Positions 10,679 to 23,274 of a stretch of 64,000 nt of DNA are shown here, in pieces. Source of the stretch: Strongylocentrotus droebachiensis (taxonomy: Eukaryota > Echinodermata > Echinoidea > Camarodonta > Strongylocentrotidae). The DNA is taken from the NCBI GenBank assembly GCA_035222895.1, contig JAVYIG010007917.1, forward strand, positions 31,451 to 95,450. The letters run 5' to 3'. The position numbers and the translations under genes were made by a program. The number at the start of each line of letters is the position of its first letter. Position 1 is the stretch's first letter. The notes beneath the pieces are model-generated. The model did not search any database. It was not told where the DNA came from and worked only from the letters and a program-made list of their open reading frames with translations.

Positions 10679-11344
10679 TTTAGCTAGTGAATTTTGATGA
10701 TGAGTTGATATTTTAAAGAAACAAAAGTGTCTTTTTGCTTTGTCTCTTTTGGGGGTGGGGGAGTGGGGTTGAAATTTAGCTAGCCCTCGTCGCCGAAATA
10801 CGTACAGCTAGCCAGTACATTATGTATGCCCCTTGTAAATACTTGATGGGCTTTATTGTGTATTTAGAAATGACGTGGGTGTATGGACTATCTTGCGTGT
10901 TAACCAGTAACTCCATATAATTCTATTTGTAATTAAACTACTAAAAAGCAGAATCCCTTCAGACAATAAAACACATAATAAATGCTCACATTATAATTGA
11001 TTATGATTAAATCTGGTTCTATATTCTATAATTTCACATAAGTAACACTAATTATTGAATTATCAAAAACCTCCTCTGTCTATCTCCGAAAGTGACAGAC
11101 AACTAAAATATCACTAGGCCCTTGGTAATTACTGTTGATAATCAAACATTAATAACTTCTAAAAGCAAATTTATGTAAAGGAGACACAACTTGGTCACTA
11201 GCATTTGTGATTACCACTTTATACAAGTCTCGAAATATCAGGAGTCCTGCTCAATACATGTAATAAGATAGAGTCAGTTAAAAATCATTCACACTGACTA
11301 ATAACAGCCAAGAAAGTTCTACTCAAATCTAAGCTAGACTTATA
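10679..11344. other. Intergenic, nothing recognised
   Basis: AT-rich with no supported feature. Confidence 0.4.
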
Positions 11345-11400
11345 GGCCCGAATTCACAAAGCAAGGTTTGAGCTCAAACCTTGCTTTGTGAATTCGGGCC
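11345..11400. mobile_element. Perfect 56-bp palindrome
   Basis: The arms 11345-11372 and 11373-11400 are perfect inverse complements with no loop. The left half starts GGCCCGAATTCACAAAGCAA. ATA flanks it on both sides, a possible 3-bp target duplication. It is either a minimal hairpin transposon or a source of a perfect hairpin RNA. Confidence 0.85.
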
Positions 11401-11740
11401 ATAGCGTTTAGATTTACTTACATGTATATAGGCACGAAATATTGGGTTTAAAACCCACTAAACAAATCTCTACTTGTGTATGTGTACGGAGTGCACAACA
11501 CGAGAAAACAACAATAGATCGGTGGATCTAGACTATAGGTCTAAGTGCAATTATCAACATGTTAAATATGTGTTACAATTTATGCGTACTAGCAATCAAC
11601 AACAGGCACTCAGTCAAAGTTAGTCAAATTAACCATCACAGTGGAATGATAAAAACGCATAAATCACAGTTATAATATAATTAACGTTACGTGAGTCCTG
11701 GGAGTTGGATTCAAAGTAGGTGTAGACTAGCTAGTCGAAA

Positions 11741-12000
11741 ATGGTGGTCGATGAGCTGGTTGTTGATCGCGAAGAAGATGCAGACGATGATCTGGTGATG
11801 ATGTCGGAATCGATGATGAATACACCGATGATGAAAAAGACGATGATGAAGACAGCAATGATGAAGAAGACGATGATGAAGACAACGATAACGAAGGAGA
11901 CCATGACGTGGTTGGCGACTGTCTCGTTGATGATGGTGATGAGACAGTCAATTAATAGATGAATACAATGATGATGCAGATAATGTCAATGATGATACAG
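11741..12000 (+). repeat. GAT/GAA-rich low-complexity stretch
   Basis: Imperfect GATGAA/GATGAC repeats give Met/Lys- or Asp/Glu-rich frames depending on phase. The acidic frame is open for about 60 codons but has no start or recognisable domain, so I do not call a gene. Confidence 0.6.
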
Positions 12001-12403
12001 CTACACTCTAGACTCTAGACGAACTTGCGATGCAGATCGAAGTATAAAATGTCGAGACAAAATAATTGAGTAGATGATAACACATGTAAGTTGTCAAACA
12101 ATAATGCAGGATGAGAAAATTATAGATCATAAATGTTCTATTCTCACTGCACGGATTTGTAGAATGTAAGGTGATGAGTCAAAAATATATCTTGCAAAAG
12201 TACAAGACGTAATCGATGAGCAAGTCCTCCGGTAATTGTCCGAGGACGAAGTTGGTCGATCCTCGTTGGATAAAATATGACCGGTACAATTAACACAACA
12301 TAATAACAACATGTGTGTACCGATATTAAAAAGCCCACTGATTCCCACATGGACAAATCAGAAAAGCCACAATCACGACTGCAGCGTGATTGGTTAAAAC
12401 ACG

Positions 12404-12525
12404 CGCACATCTATGTTAATTAATCACGTGATCGGACAACTAATATGATTAAACATCATTTAGTACGTGCACATCTATGTTAATTAATCATGTGATCGAA
12501 AAACTTATGAATAAACATCGTTTGA
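12404..12525. repeat. Two-copy tandem repeat of about 65 bp
   Basis: GCACATCTATGTTAATTAAT occurs at 12406 and 12470, followed each time by CA[CT]GTGATCG and a similar tail. Confidence 0.7.
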
Positions 12526-13213
12526 TTAATAAATCCAGTTTGAACCAGTTCCGAATGTACGGTGAAGTACCAAAATCTTCAAACTCCCTACAACTTCTTA
12601 GGCAGCCATTTTGGATTTAAAAAAAAAACACATTATATATACCAGTGCATTATAATTGAATGCACCGTAACATTAGTCGCTACATGTGTGTTTTTCGTTA
12701 CTCAAGAATGAAACGTGGACTGTTTTAAAGATTTATGCTTTACAGGTAGTGTATCCCTTTTCCGAGAAATTTAAACGTTAAGCAGTCAGTCCTAGTATTG
12801 TAATGGCCAATGGTCTAAAAATCAGACTATTCATTAACACGACTGCAATCCCTGAATTCGGTTCGACAACTAACGATCGTTATTTTCCCACAAAACGAAA
12901 TTTTCAAGCCCTTTCGAAGTTCTAAATTAGTATTATAGGCCTATCTTTCATATGCCGATGGAATGTAATCTTTTCATTTGTTTGGCCTGCAATTGGAACA
13001 TAGTACCTTTAATATGTCACATTCTCAAGAAGCATAAATCGGGACGAATACATTTTGTATGGACTTTAAAAAATACAAAACTTGGCAAGTGTTTTAATAA
13101 TTAAGTTGTGAAATGTAGATATCCAACTGCACAAACTGGTCTCACGGGTATTCTGAAAAGTTATCTGCAGGTTCCTGAGAGAGAATTTATACGAGACTGA
13201 CAGCTCAGTAGAC
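12526..13213. other. Intergenic, nothing recognised
   Basis: AT-rich single-copy-looking DNA with no supported feature. Confidence 0.4.
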
Positions 13214-13453
13214 GGATATGTCGGGCTCGCGTGCTTACTAAAGGATCGTTCAGATAGGCAGCGGTAGGCAGGATATGTCGGGCTCGCGTGCTTACTAAAG
13301 GATCGTTCAGATAGGCAGCGGTAGGCAGGATATGTCGGGCTCGCGTGCTTACTAAAGGATCGTTCAGATAGGCAGCGGTAAACCGGATATGTCCGGCTCG
13401 CGTGCTTACTAAGGCGCCTTGGATTAATTCGAGTGGCAGTAAACACGCGGCTT
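13214..13453. repeat. 57-bp tandem repeat (about 3.5 copies) plus 42-bp flank
   Basis: Units begin GGATATGTCGGGCTCGCGTG at 13214, 13271, 13328 and 13385. The array ends in a block starting GGCGCCTTGGATTAATTCGA. Because 57 is a multiple of three, frames stay open across it; these are not genes. A sister array lies at 20611-20786. Confidence 0.9.
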
Positions 13454-14642
13454 TATGCAACGCGGCCTAGTTTGCGTTAAAGCAACAATCGTCCGCACCC
13501 CTCTATTCAAAAGCCGGATGCGAAAATCCCGCATAAAAGAGTGTACGCTCCAACGACTCCAGAACAGAGCTTGACCTACTCATAATGCTTTCAACTTATA
13601 CCAGTTGACCGCCCTCTATAGGCCATGTAACTCTCAAACTATGCAGGGGCTGCGGAAACGGGTGGCTGTGGCTTTTTTTTTTAGTAGACACGTTTCATGA
13701 AAGCTCCGAAAAAGGGGTTTATAGATTGTTCGCATGCTCAGACCTCCCCCCCCCCCCCCCCTACTCTCAAAACGCTCCGCGGCCCCTGCTATTAAGGGTC
13801 AGAATTCAGATTCCCTTCCTCAAAGGGATAACTTATTAAGACAAATTATTTATCACACATTTATACAAGTCATACATTAATGCTTTTTTTCCTTTAATAT
13901 GTTTCGCTTTGTTGTAGCTTCATTTGTCTCGTTTTCGTTTCCAAACTTCATTAATCTGTGTTGGGTTATCTTAAACAATATTTGACTTCTGGAACATTTA
14001 TAAACTTAAGGGCAATACGCTTGACTAATCATGAAAAGATTGTTTAATAGTTATAAATGAATGGCGCAAAATATGAGCTTTTTGAATGAAAGCGCCGTAA
14101 AAAAAAAAGTAACAACAACAACAGCAGCAGCCTTCATTTTTTCTTTTATCCTCAAGCGAGGTTTTTATTTCCATAACTTCAATACATATTTACATTAATA
14201 ACTCAATGATTGAGTGAAACGAGTGAAACATAACATAACAATTAAAGTATATACAACAATTCTACCAGCTTAGTATTATTTTCTTTGAATGCACAATCAT
14301 GCCTAAAAAAATCTTACCAACGACCGAGACTAGATAATCGTTTTAACGTAACATTTTATCAACGAAGAAAATGGATATTATATTTAGAGTTCAGAAATAA
14401 ACAATATGAAATGAAACAATAGGAGTGATCGAGAGGAAGGAAAAAGAGAGTTAGGAGATGAATTAAGACAAAAATAATAGAAAAAATCGTGGGAGAGAAT
14501 TCAATAAAACAATCAACTTGAAGTTATATAAAATTGTGAGGAACAAAAAAAGACCAAAAGTCTATCAAAGGTTTGTCCCCAGGTATATGAAATGAAAAGA
14601 ATCTAACACAGTTACACAGGTAATAAACAAATTTAAAATAAG
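13454..14642. other. Intergenic, nothing recognised
   Basis: A C run at about 13746-13761 and A/CAA-rich patches at about 14100-14130. No gene or defined repeat was recognised. Confidence 0.4.
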
Positions 14643-14830
14643 TGGTGAAGTGTGACGTCATCAATAATCTATGTTTTGAATTTCTCAATTTTTCTTTATT
14701 TTCCGAAAGAGCATCAAAAATAATGTCCTAATATTGATAACAATTGAATATAAGTATTGGCTGAGATATGACCATCTGAATAAATATATTTCCTATAGGA
14801 ACTCAGTGTTATTTGCTCTGGCTCCTAATG
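14643..14830. mobile_element. Half copy of the 5064-5272 MITE family
   Basis: Shares TTTTCCGAAAGAGCAT, AATAATGTCC, GCTGAGATATGACCATCT and ATATATTTCCTATA with the element in gene A intron 2. Confidence 0.65.
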
Positions 14831-15485
14831 ATTTATCTCGGACATTCAACGTTGCCTTTGCCCAACTCCGCGCATTAAACAGTAGTGTATTGAATATACC
14901 CCCCCCCCTCTTCCCCTCTCCTCTCTCTATCAAACTCGCCTTTCATGCTATGGCTACGTTGCGTTAACATTTTATGCGCCATTATGTTAGTGATTGTGAT
15001 AGATTTTGAGCAAAAGAATGGTAATTAGATAAGAAACAAGTATTAAACAGGGAAACAAGACACACAAAATCATATTGCCAATTGAGGTTGAAATAAAAGC
15101 AAGCGAAGGAAGATGGCTTTCATATTTAGAGATCAGAAATAAGCAATATGAGTGAGAGGGGTTGGAGAGACAGAAAGTTGGACGAAGTCTGTACCGTATT
15201 CATCATTATGATAGTTGTACGTCTCTCTAATCACCCCCCCCCCCCTGGGCTCTTTTTTTTCTCTTTCTGTTGAGTTTGTTTATATATTTTCGCATAAGTA
15301 TAATGTCCGACGTATATTAACACCATGAATAAACTTTTTTTGTCATATCAGTTTGATGCAACAGAGATTTATATTCAAAAGTTTTACTTCTTATAATTAT
15401 TATTGAACTGTATTATTCTTCTCTCCGTTCATTTTAGCTTCTTCTGAATGTTTACGCTATATTTCTTAATCTCTTGATGAAATAT

Positions 15486-15980
15486 AAACACCAGAAGCTA
15501 GTATTTAGTGGATGCAAACAAAACATTGCAGCTGATGGGTTCGAAAATCCAAAACATGAATAGACTTCCTGCTTTTTCACTGCAGATCATAACAAAGCGA
15601 ATGAAAATGGGCAGACCGTAGTTCAGATAATCCGGCTATTGTTTTCTATCATTGGAATAATCCACCAGCTCCATCTTCTCACGCAAACAGGCCGGTGAAT
15701 GTACTGTCGTTGTTGTTGTTGTTTTATTTAGGCAAGTCAGTCAGTTTTTGACCATTATCGCCGAATAATTTGAACAAGTTTGTTTTTAATTCTAATTTAC
15801 GTATATGCACTCACATAATATGCGTGTATATCATGAATAATATATAAATAATTTTTTTTTAAAGATATATAATTATATATTACATTTTTTGGTCACGCTT
15901 TGCTTAAAATAGATTATGATTATGTACATCATACGGACAGAATGAATTGAATGTGTATTTTCATTATATTATATTGCAAG
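15486..15980. repeat. Segmental duplication, copy 1
   Basis: Matches 16791-17225 over most of its length. Shared phrases include GGGCAGACCGTAGTTCAGAT, AACAGGCCGGTGAATG and GGTCACGCTTTGCTT. Contains a (GTT)n run. Not evidently coding. Confidence 0.75.
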
Positions 15981-16039
15981 CAAATGGCGGAATAGAAAAC
16001 AATATGAAAGATGAAAATGGAAAACGACATTGGCAGATA

Positions 16040-16046
16040 TAGACAA

Positions 16047-16079
<33 letters not shown>

Positions 16080-16395
16080 GAAAGAGAGAGAGATGAGAGA
16101 GAAAGAGAGAGAGAGAGAGAGATGAGAGACAGAGAGAAAGAGAGAGAGAGAGAGAGATGAGGGACAGAGAGAAAGAGAGAGAGATGAGAGACAGAGAGAA
16201 AGAGAGAGAGAGAGAGATGAGAGAGAAAGAGAAAGAGAGAGAGAGATGAGAGACAGAGAGAAAGAGAGAGAGAGATGAGGGACAGAGAGAAAGAGAGAGA
16301 GATGAGAGACAGAGAGAAAGAGAGAGAGATGAGAGAGAAAGAGAAAGAGAGAGAGAGATGAGAAACAGAGAGAAAGAGAGAGAGAGAGATGAGAA
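16040..16395. repeat. GA-rich microsatellite with higher-order units
   Basis: Blocks of GAGAGAGATGAGAGACAGAGAGAAA recur. The 169-aa Ser/Leu frame on the minus strand is an artefact of this. Confidence 0.95.
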
Positions 16396-16790
16396 AAAAA
16401 AACTTTGAAAAAAAACGAAATAACGCCTTTTACGTATTTCAGCCAATGCCGATGTTGGCCTTTTTGTTGGCATTTTCGTGTTTTATTACCTACAATTAGC
16501 TGGCCAATTTAATTAAATAATTAATTAACGCTCGCCGTGTTTTTTTTTAAAGTGTAGCTGGATTGGTATCGTATTGGCTAAATTTCACACATTTTGGGGT
16601 CTAAAATTACCTCCATAGCAATTTTAGGTTCTAACAGGGCACTATAAATGTCATACATGTAGATAAGAATAAGAGCAATAACCATGCACTTTGAATGCAT
16701 TTGCGGTCTGAAAACAGGACTCAACTATCCCTTTAATACAAGCGTTACAAAATACCCGGTCATTGGATACAGTGCCCCCTTCCGGGATAC

Positions 16791-17225
16791 AAACACCTGA
16801 AGCTAGTATTCAGTGGATGCATACAAAACATTTCAGATCACTGCAGATCACGACAAAGCGAATGCAATGTGGGCAGACCGTAGTTCAGATAATCCGGCTA
16901 TTGTTTCTTTCATTGGAATAATCCCCCAGCTCCATCTTCACACACAAACAGGCCGGTGAATGGGCTGTTGTTGTTGTTGTTTAGCAAGTCAGTTTATGAC
17001 CATTATTGCCGAATACTACGAACAATTTGTTTTGAATTCAAATTCAAGTATTTACACTTACGTGTATAAATCATATACACAAATATATATATTTATAAGA
17101 TATACTAATAATATAATGATTTTCCTTGGTCACGCTTTGCTTGAACTAGATTATGATTGTACTATGTTCATCGTACAGACATAATGAATTGAATTTGTAT
17201 TTTCTTTATACTATATTGTTTCCTA
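16791..17225. repeat. Segmental duplication, copy 2
   Basis: The second copy of 15486-15980, offset about 1.3 kb in direct orientation. The GA microsatellite lies between the two copies. Confidence 0.75.
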
Positions 17226-18784
17226 TAATACAAGCTTGAACAGAAACAATAAATACTTGAATTTCGATAATATTATTCATTACTTGACTGAATGGCAAGT
17301 GATCGCGATCAATATCAAGTCATACATATCATGTGCATTATTAGTTAATAACGCTTTCTTTCATACAAGTACTTACAACAAAGCTCCAAAAGCTTAAATG
17401 TATACTATTTCACAAGAATTGATAAAACAATATGAATAATTATAATGATACACTCACATGCCAATGCAAGATCTTTTTTTGAGTTTCTTGCTGCCTAACA
17501 AAAACTAATATCCATGTTAACATTTATTGTTAACATGAATATTTGAAGCGATGCTAGAATTTGAATTTCACCTATCTGTTGAAAATAGGGGAAACTATTA
17601 TAAACAGTATCTAAACGTTGTTTTGATTTATTCATGATATTTATTAACAGTGTCATGAACAGGATATAATTAACGGTTAACATAATCATTCATGATCTAA
17701 ATATTATTTCCATATAATAATATGGTGATCATTGAAGAATGATGATCATGGTCATAAAGCGTTCACACTTTTTAACCTTAACTTGCAGGATTTATATTAC
17801 ACGTGTTTAATCAAAACAAATATAAAAAGGGCGTGTGTATATAATTATGTACGAATGTTGTATGAAGTGTAAACGGGCGCCTGTGTATTATTGCGAGAGG
17901 ATGGGAAGGCGTGCGTGTGTGTTTTTATTAGGGGTGAGAAGACTGAGCCCCTGGAGGGTGAGCCCTCTGGAATGTTTGCCCGCCCGCCCGCCCGCCCCCC
18001 CCCCCCCACCCATCACAAACTGCATCCGGCGCGCCCGGCCGGGTTGTCTGTCCGTACCGTGCATCCCGCTTTCCCGTTATCTCGATATCTCAAGAACCAC
18101 TTAAGATATGAACTTCAAACTTAATGATAATATGTATCTCCAAAGGAAAACAAACTGGTAAGATTTGGGGGACAGCAGGTCGAAAAAATAAAAATCGCAA
18201 CTGAACTTTCTCCCTTTTCCCTTTCTTCTACCAGTCCTCTTCTTCCTCTGTTTTGTATCACTTTTTCTTTTTCTTCTCACTTCCGTTTCCTTTCCCTTCC
18301 TTCTTTCTCTCTCTCTCCCTCTTTTTTTTTTGGGGGGGGGGGGGGGGTGGGGTGTATAATGCCCACTCGGCACCCCAGCGCACCTTGTTGGTGGGAAACT
18401 CGCAACTGATCTGCCCTTCTTTTCCCCCATTTCGTTTCTTCTTCCTCTTTATTTTCTTTCTCTTTGATTTTTTTCAAAGACTGTTGTAATTAGAAGTAGA
18501 CTCTAAATTTTGTGTTGAAACTGGTTTTATTCATATAGGGCCTACCGGTCGCCGGTTTAGAAGCCATATTATCATGAAAGGCAATGCCATGCTCAGTGTG
18601 ATGTGTGTTGTGGATATTGACAATAACAATGAAAATGACAATCATACAACGTTTTTTTTTAAATTTCTTTAACAGCCCCTTCTGGGGCATGGAAGAAATA
18701 CAGTTGAATAGTGCAAATATAATGTTCAACAATGATATTCATATAAACCTTTTTTTTTTTTAAATCAAATTAAATCGGCCAGAT
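17226..18784. other. Intergenic with simple repeats
   Basis: A short hairpin at about 17507-17545 (CATGTTAACA...TGTTAACATG). C/G/T runs at 17985-18010 and 18320-18350. Nothing coding was recognised. Confidence 0.4.
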
Positions 18785-18960
18785 TCTGGAAGGGGGGGGG
18801 GGGTACTCAGAATATAGTTGGACGGGGGTGTGCGGCAGAGACCTCCGAACCCATACCCATATCCAAGGGTCCTTTTGCTGTAAATAGGTACCCATGTCTA
18901 AGGATTTTTTGGGAAAAATGGACCCATGTCTAAGGATTTCAAACTTCAAATATTACATTT
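18785..18960. mobile_element. G-run repeat with 'GGGTACTC' end
   Basis: Poly-G is followed by TACTCAGAATATAGTTGGAC and GGGGGTGTGCGGC, then CCCATGTCTAAGGATTT repeated twice. It matches the inverted copy at 34440-34690. Confidence 0.6.
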
Positions 18961-20570
18961 TTTAAGCATATATACAAACAAAAACGACACAAAATATTTG
19001 AAAGCATTTTAGAACTACCGGTATATAGAATGATTATACGAAAAAGAGTTATGTGTGAGGCCTATCTACATCTATGCTACGTAAGAGGAACAATGAACTT
19101 GGCCAAAGGTAGAGTTCGTTGTCATGGTTATAAACTCGAACAATAGAAGGGCGGATTATGAGGTACTAGGGTGCTTGCCGTCATGAGATTTCTTCAGGGC
19201 GAGCGCGGATTACGCTGCTCTCAATGAAGTACCTGCAGTATCAGAATTTCATGTGAAAGAAAAATGGACATGCTTATGAAAAAAAAGATTATAATGAATA
19301 ATGTGAAAGTACAACAAACAGGAGCAATTGATAATGTTAGTTTATATTTTGCACGATTGGAGAAATAATGTATCTTGATTCGTAATCTTGAATCTTGTGC
19401 AAGAGTATTGATTTATCCTAATAAGATTTTCGTTTGTGATGTGAGCAAAATTAACGCAAATTTCTAAACGAATGTCAATCAATGATTTGTTACCTTCCTT
19501 CCATTACCCCCACCTAACAACAACAACAACAAAAAAGCCGGAGACACATTAGTATACTTGGGGAGGGAGGAAGACAAAAAATGTATAATGAGTGCAGTTT
19601 TCACATTTTAATGAGATTTATTGAATGGAAGAGTAAAATCAACCCAAATTTTTAAACGATTATAAACGAATTTTTATAATTCATTGCTTTCCTATCATTA
19701 TTCATCACCCTCCCCATCTAAATAATGATAATAATAATATGATGATGATGATTATAATGATAATAATAAGCCGGAGAAACACTAGCGTACGGGGGAGGGG
19801 GGTACGGGGCAGAATGCGGATAGGGAGGCAGTGAAGAAACAAAAGAGAGGGAGGAAAAGAGATGAACAGGAGCAAGAGAAAAAAAAATCTTTAGAGAGGG
19901 CTTTATACCAAGTTCAAAGAAACAAATAATATTTAAAACCTTCCGTAAAATGTGTTTTGTTTTGAATAGCATAATCTCCAAACAAGAATTCATGAATCAA
20001 CACATTGGCTTAATGGCCAGCACGCAATTGTTTATACCGGCGAGAGAGAAAAAAACCACTTGTCTTTATTTCCATTAATTGCTGGAGAATTAAATTTGAA
20101 TGGGGCTCCCATAACCCATGTGTCTAGATTGACACCTCCAAGTTACCTCCTCGAAAAAAATATATTTTTAAAAAATTCATTCGGTTATATATACACAGAT
20201 AAAACGTAATTGTTTAAAATGCTAACAGTTCATTACAATACAACAACTTGTTGAATTTTTTAAACAGGTCTTATTACTTGTAAACAACCCTTTTAAACGG
20301 TGTTTTTATTGTGCATAATGATCCATTCCAAATATACAGAGTACAGTGCTAATTAGACACGAACTCAAGCTAAGCTAAATAACTTAGTTTAGCCGCAGAG
20401 GGAGCTAAACAAGTATGACGAATCTTTCAATGGGTTGAAAATTAATCGCGGTTTTTCTGGCTTGAAAAAGACGTCACGGTCTTCGGACACACACAATGCA
20501 GCTTTTCGTGGGCAAATCGTGCATCCGGGATTAACTCAATCGGCTTTGATGCATGCGCTCTCTGGTTAAT
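18961..20570. other. Intergenic; partial tandem duplication at 19440-19800
   Basis: About 19440-19570 and 19625-19800 are related direct copies (AAACGAAT, TTGCTTTCCTATCATTA-like blocks, AAGCCGGAGA[AC]AC, GGGGGAGG). The rest is unremarkable AT-rich DNA with (AAT)n and (CAA)n runs. Confidence 0.45.
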
Positions 20571-20786
20571 AAGCCGCGTGTTTACTGCCACTCGAATTAA
20601 TCCAAGGCGCCTAAAGGATCGTTCAGATAGGCAGCGGTAAACCGGATATGTCGGGCTCACGTGCTTACTAAAGGGTCGTTCAGATAGGCAGCGGTAGACC
20701 AGATATGTCTGGCTCGCGTGCTTACTAAAGGATCGTTCAGATAGGCAGCGGTAGACCGGATATGTAGGGTTCGCGTTCTTACTAAA
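20571..20786. repeat. 57-bp tandem repeat, second locus, with inverted flank
   Basis: About three units of the 13214 family. They are preceded by AAGCCGCGTGTTTACTGCCA...GGCGCC, the inverse complement of the block that follows the array at 13412-13453. Confidence 0.85.
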
Positions 20787-20903
20787 CGGTCGCGACCGCT
20801 GCCGAAAAAAAGGGAAAGAGAAAAAAAAATGCAGCGGTTTTCTTCCTGGCAAATGAATGTCAACTGCGAACAACAAAGGACTTGCGCATATTCGCTGAGC
20901 TCT

Positions 20904-22012
20904 AAAGGGGGTTTCTCACTGAGCGGCGAATGCTTACGAACGTTGCGAGTTTGGATTCGCTAACTTTTCTGACGAATGTTGGCGAAAATCAGCGACTTTT
21001 AGTGATGTTTATTGACAATTAGCAACATTTGAACGAATGTTTGCGAAAGTGTTTGCGAAACGCAGTTGGCGACTATTAGCGACTGTAAGCAAATGTTAGC
21101 GACAGTTTTTGCGAAAATTAGCAAATATTTGCCAATCCTTTGCAACTATTTGTGAATGTTTGGTACCTTTTGCTAACTCCTGGTACGCAATGTGTCGATT
21201 TTATATAGGGACACTATGGTAAGTTGGTAACGTGGTCGCTAGCATTGACGAATCAAAAAGAACTTCAGCGACACCGTCTTACAACCGTTTGCAAACGCTT
21301 ACGACTGTTTTGCAAATGCTTACGACTTTTTTTGCAAACGCTTGCAACTGTTTGCGGTAAAATATATTCGTAAAGGGCCTATCTCACTGAGCAGCGAATG
21401 CTTGCGAACGTTGCGAATTTGGATTCGCCAACTTTTCTGACGAATGTTGGCGAAAATCAGCGACATTAAGTGACGTTTAGCGACAATTAGCAACATTTGA
21501 GCGAATGTCTCCGAAAGTGTTTGCGAAAGGCAGTTGGCGACTATTAGCGACTGTAAACAAATGTTAGCGACAACTTTTGCGAAGATTAGCAACTATTTGC
21601 CAATCCTTTGCCACTATTTGTGAACGTTTGAGACCTTTTGCTAACTACTGGTACTCAATGGGTCGATTTTATAAAGGAACCATATGGTAACGTGGTCGCT
21701 AGCTTTGGCGAAACACAGAAAACTGACGAAAACAAAGAGCAAAACCGTTTAACAACCGTTTGCAAAGGCTTACGACTGTTTTGCAAACGCTAACGACTGT
21801 TTTGCAAACGCCTGCAACTGTTTGCGGAAAAATAAATTCGCAAAGAAATTTTGAACATGTTCAAAATTTCTTTGCGACAAGAAAAACTGTTTACAACAAA
21901 GTAAACTGTTTGCGATCTTTCTTGCAACCTTTTACAACATTTTACAAACTCTGGCGAAACCCCAAATTCGCTACGTTCGCAAGCATTCGCCGCTCAGTGA
22001 GATAGGCCCTTA
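20904..22012. mobile_element. 1.1-kb inverted-repeat element with internal direct duplication
   Basis: The termini share TCTCACTGAGCGGCGAATGC (left, 20914) and its inverse (right, about 21980-22000). The same end recurs internally at about 21373, so two direct copies of about 450 bp precede the inverted end. A palindrome at about 21839-21876 is centred on GAACATGTTC. The whole is built of GCGAA/TTTGCGAA-like words. No transposase is seen. Confidence 0.75.
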
Positions 22013-22775
22013 AAGAAGAAAAGATGTTTGCGACAATGAACACTGTTTGCAAACTGTCTTGCAACTTTTGCATATAACACTTTACGTCTTTATACGGATA
22101 AAGGAAAGAAAGATAGAAAAATAGGAAAAAAACAAAAATGGCGTCATATCCAAACGAGCCATAAGTGACAAATGTGTTACTCTGAGCTGTCAGTCAGTTT
22201 CCAGGAATATCACCTAGGCATCAATCCTATACGTATCTGAATGCAGTCATTTTTAATGTTTTTACTCTGAATCACAGATACCAGTTTTACAATGTTATCT
22301 CATAGAGTAATGGATCTTATTAATTAATTTTTTACAAGTATTCAATTTTGTTAATAACATATGTTGACAACTTTCAACATTTTTAGCAAGGTATTTTATA
22401 CGTGTAATCATATTGATTATTGTAATTAGACACAATTTTTACCAATTTGTATGCACTGCTATGTATTTTGAATTTTAATGTAATTTTTGTATCTTATTTA
22501 TATATTTCTGCCTTTTAAATTATTACATTTCAACCTATTTTGATATATATTAGATGAATGTATTTGTTTGTGTTTGTGCACTTGTGTATTGAACACTTTC
22601 GAAAATTGTAGATTCCATTTCCAATTTCGAATTTGCTGATAGGAGTAAATGTTAATGTAAGTGAGATTTGAGTGCTCTTTCATTGGTCAATTAATCCAAA
22701 GTCCTGCAATATGAAAGAAACACCTGCGAAAGGTCAATTCATAAAATATCGAATTTAAAAGAAAGTAATAAAAAA
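22013..22775. other. Intergenic, nothing recognised
   Basis: AT-rich with no supported feature. Confidence 0.4.
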
Positions 22776-23008
22776 GTGGTAGTGTCATGGTTTAGTGGTT
22801 CATTCACTTGACTCTCAATCTAGGAGTTGAAGGTTCGAATCCCAGCCGGATCCTTACGTCTTTTGGCAAGACATTAATTCACATTTGCCACTCTTTGCCC
22901 GGGTGATAATGGGTTCCTAGCAATTGCTGGGTTAATAATGATTGTGGGGCCCTCAGGGAGAACAGCATTGATGCTGATGAGGCTTCCCTGGATAAACAAA
23001 ATTATTAT
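22776..23008 (+). mobile_element. tRNA-derived SINE
   Basis: The tRNA-like head has an A-box (TCATGGTTTAGTGGTTCA) and a perfect B-box, GGTTCGAATCC, 40-50 bp later. The body contains TTTTGGCAAGACATTAATTC and CCCGGGTGATAATGGG, and the tail is ATT-rich. Pol III promoter elements look intact. The minus-strand element at 43558-43796 has the same body. Confidence 0.85.
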
Positions 23009-23274
23009 TACAAATTATAATAAATTGTGTATTTTTAGGTTTTGAAATCATCAAACTATCGAACTAATAAAACATATACCAAATGTTGCTGAAAAATAAC
23101 ATGCACTTGAATAATAGCATCTCTACACAGATATTGGTATACAGGACTACACATGCAACAAGTAATTTCTTGTCATATTTACAATAAGGGAGAATTTAAA
23201 GACCCGTCGCTTTCTAGTGGATAGTTATTGAATTCAGACTGAAGGGAAAGGAATGGGAAATGAGAGAGACAAAA

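Noticed and set aside
10096-10697. 175-aa and smaller frames on both strands
   Set aside because: Both arms of a GC-rich inverted-repeat element; no recognisable protein.
11741-11962. Acidic or Met/Lys-rich protein exon
   Set aside because: Low-complexity GAT/GAA repeat, open in more than one frame, with no domain or splice support.
13066-13460. 126- and 99-aa repeat proteins on the minus strand
   Set aside because: Translation of the 57-bp tandem repeat; the same happens at 20442-20876.
15964-16473. 169-aa Ser/Leu-rich protein
   Set aside because: Reading of a GA microsatellite.
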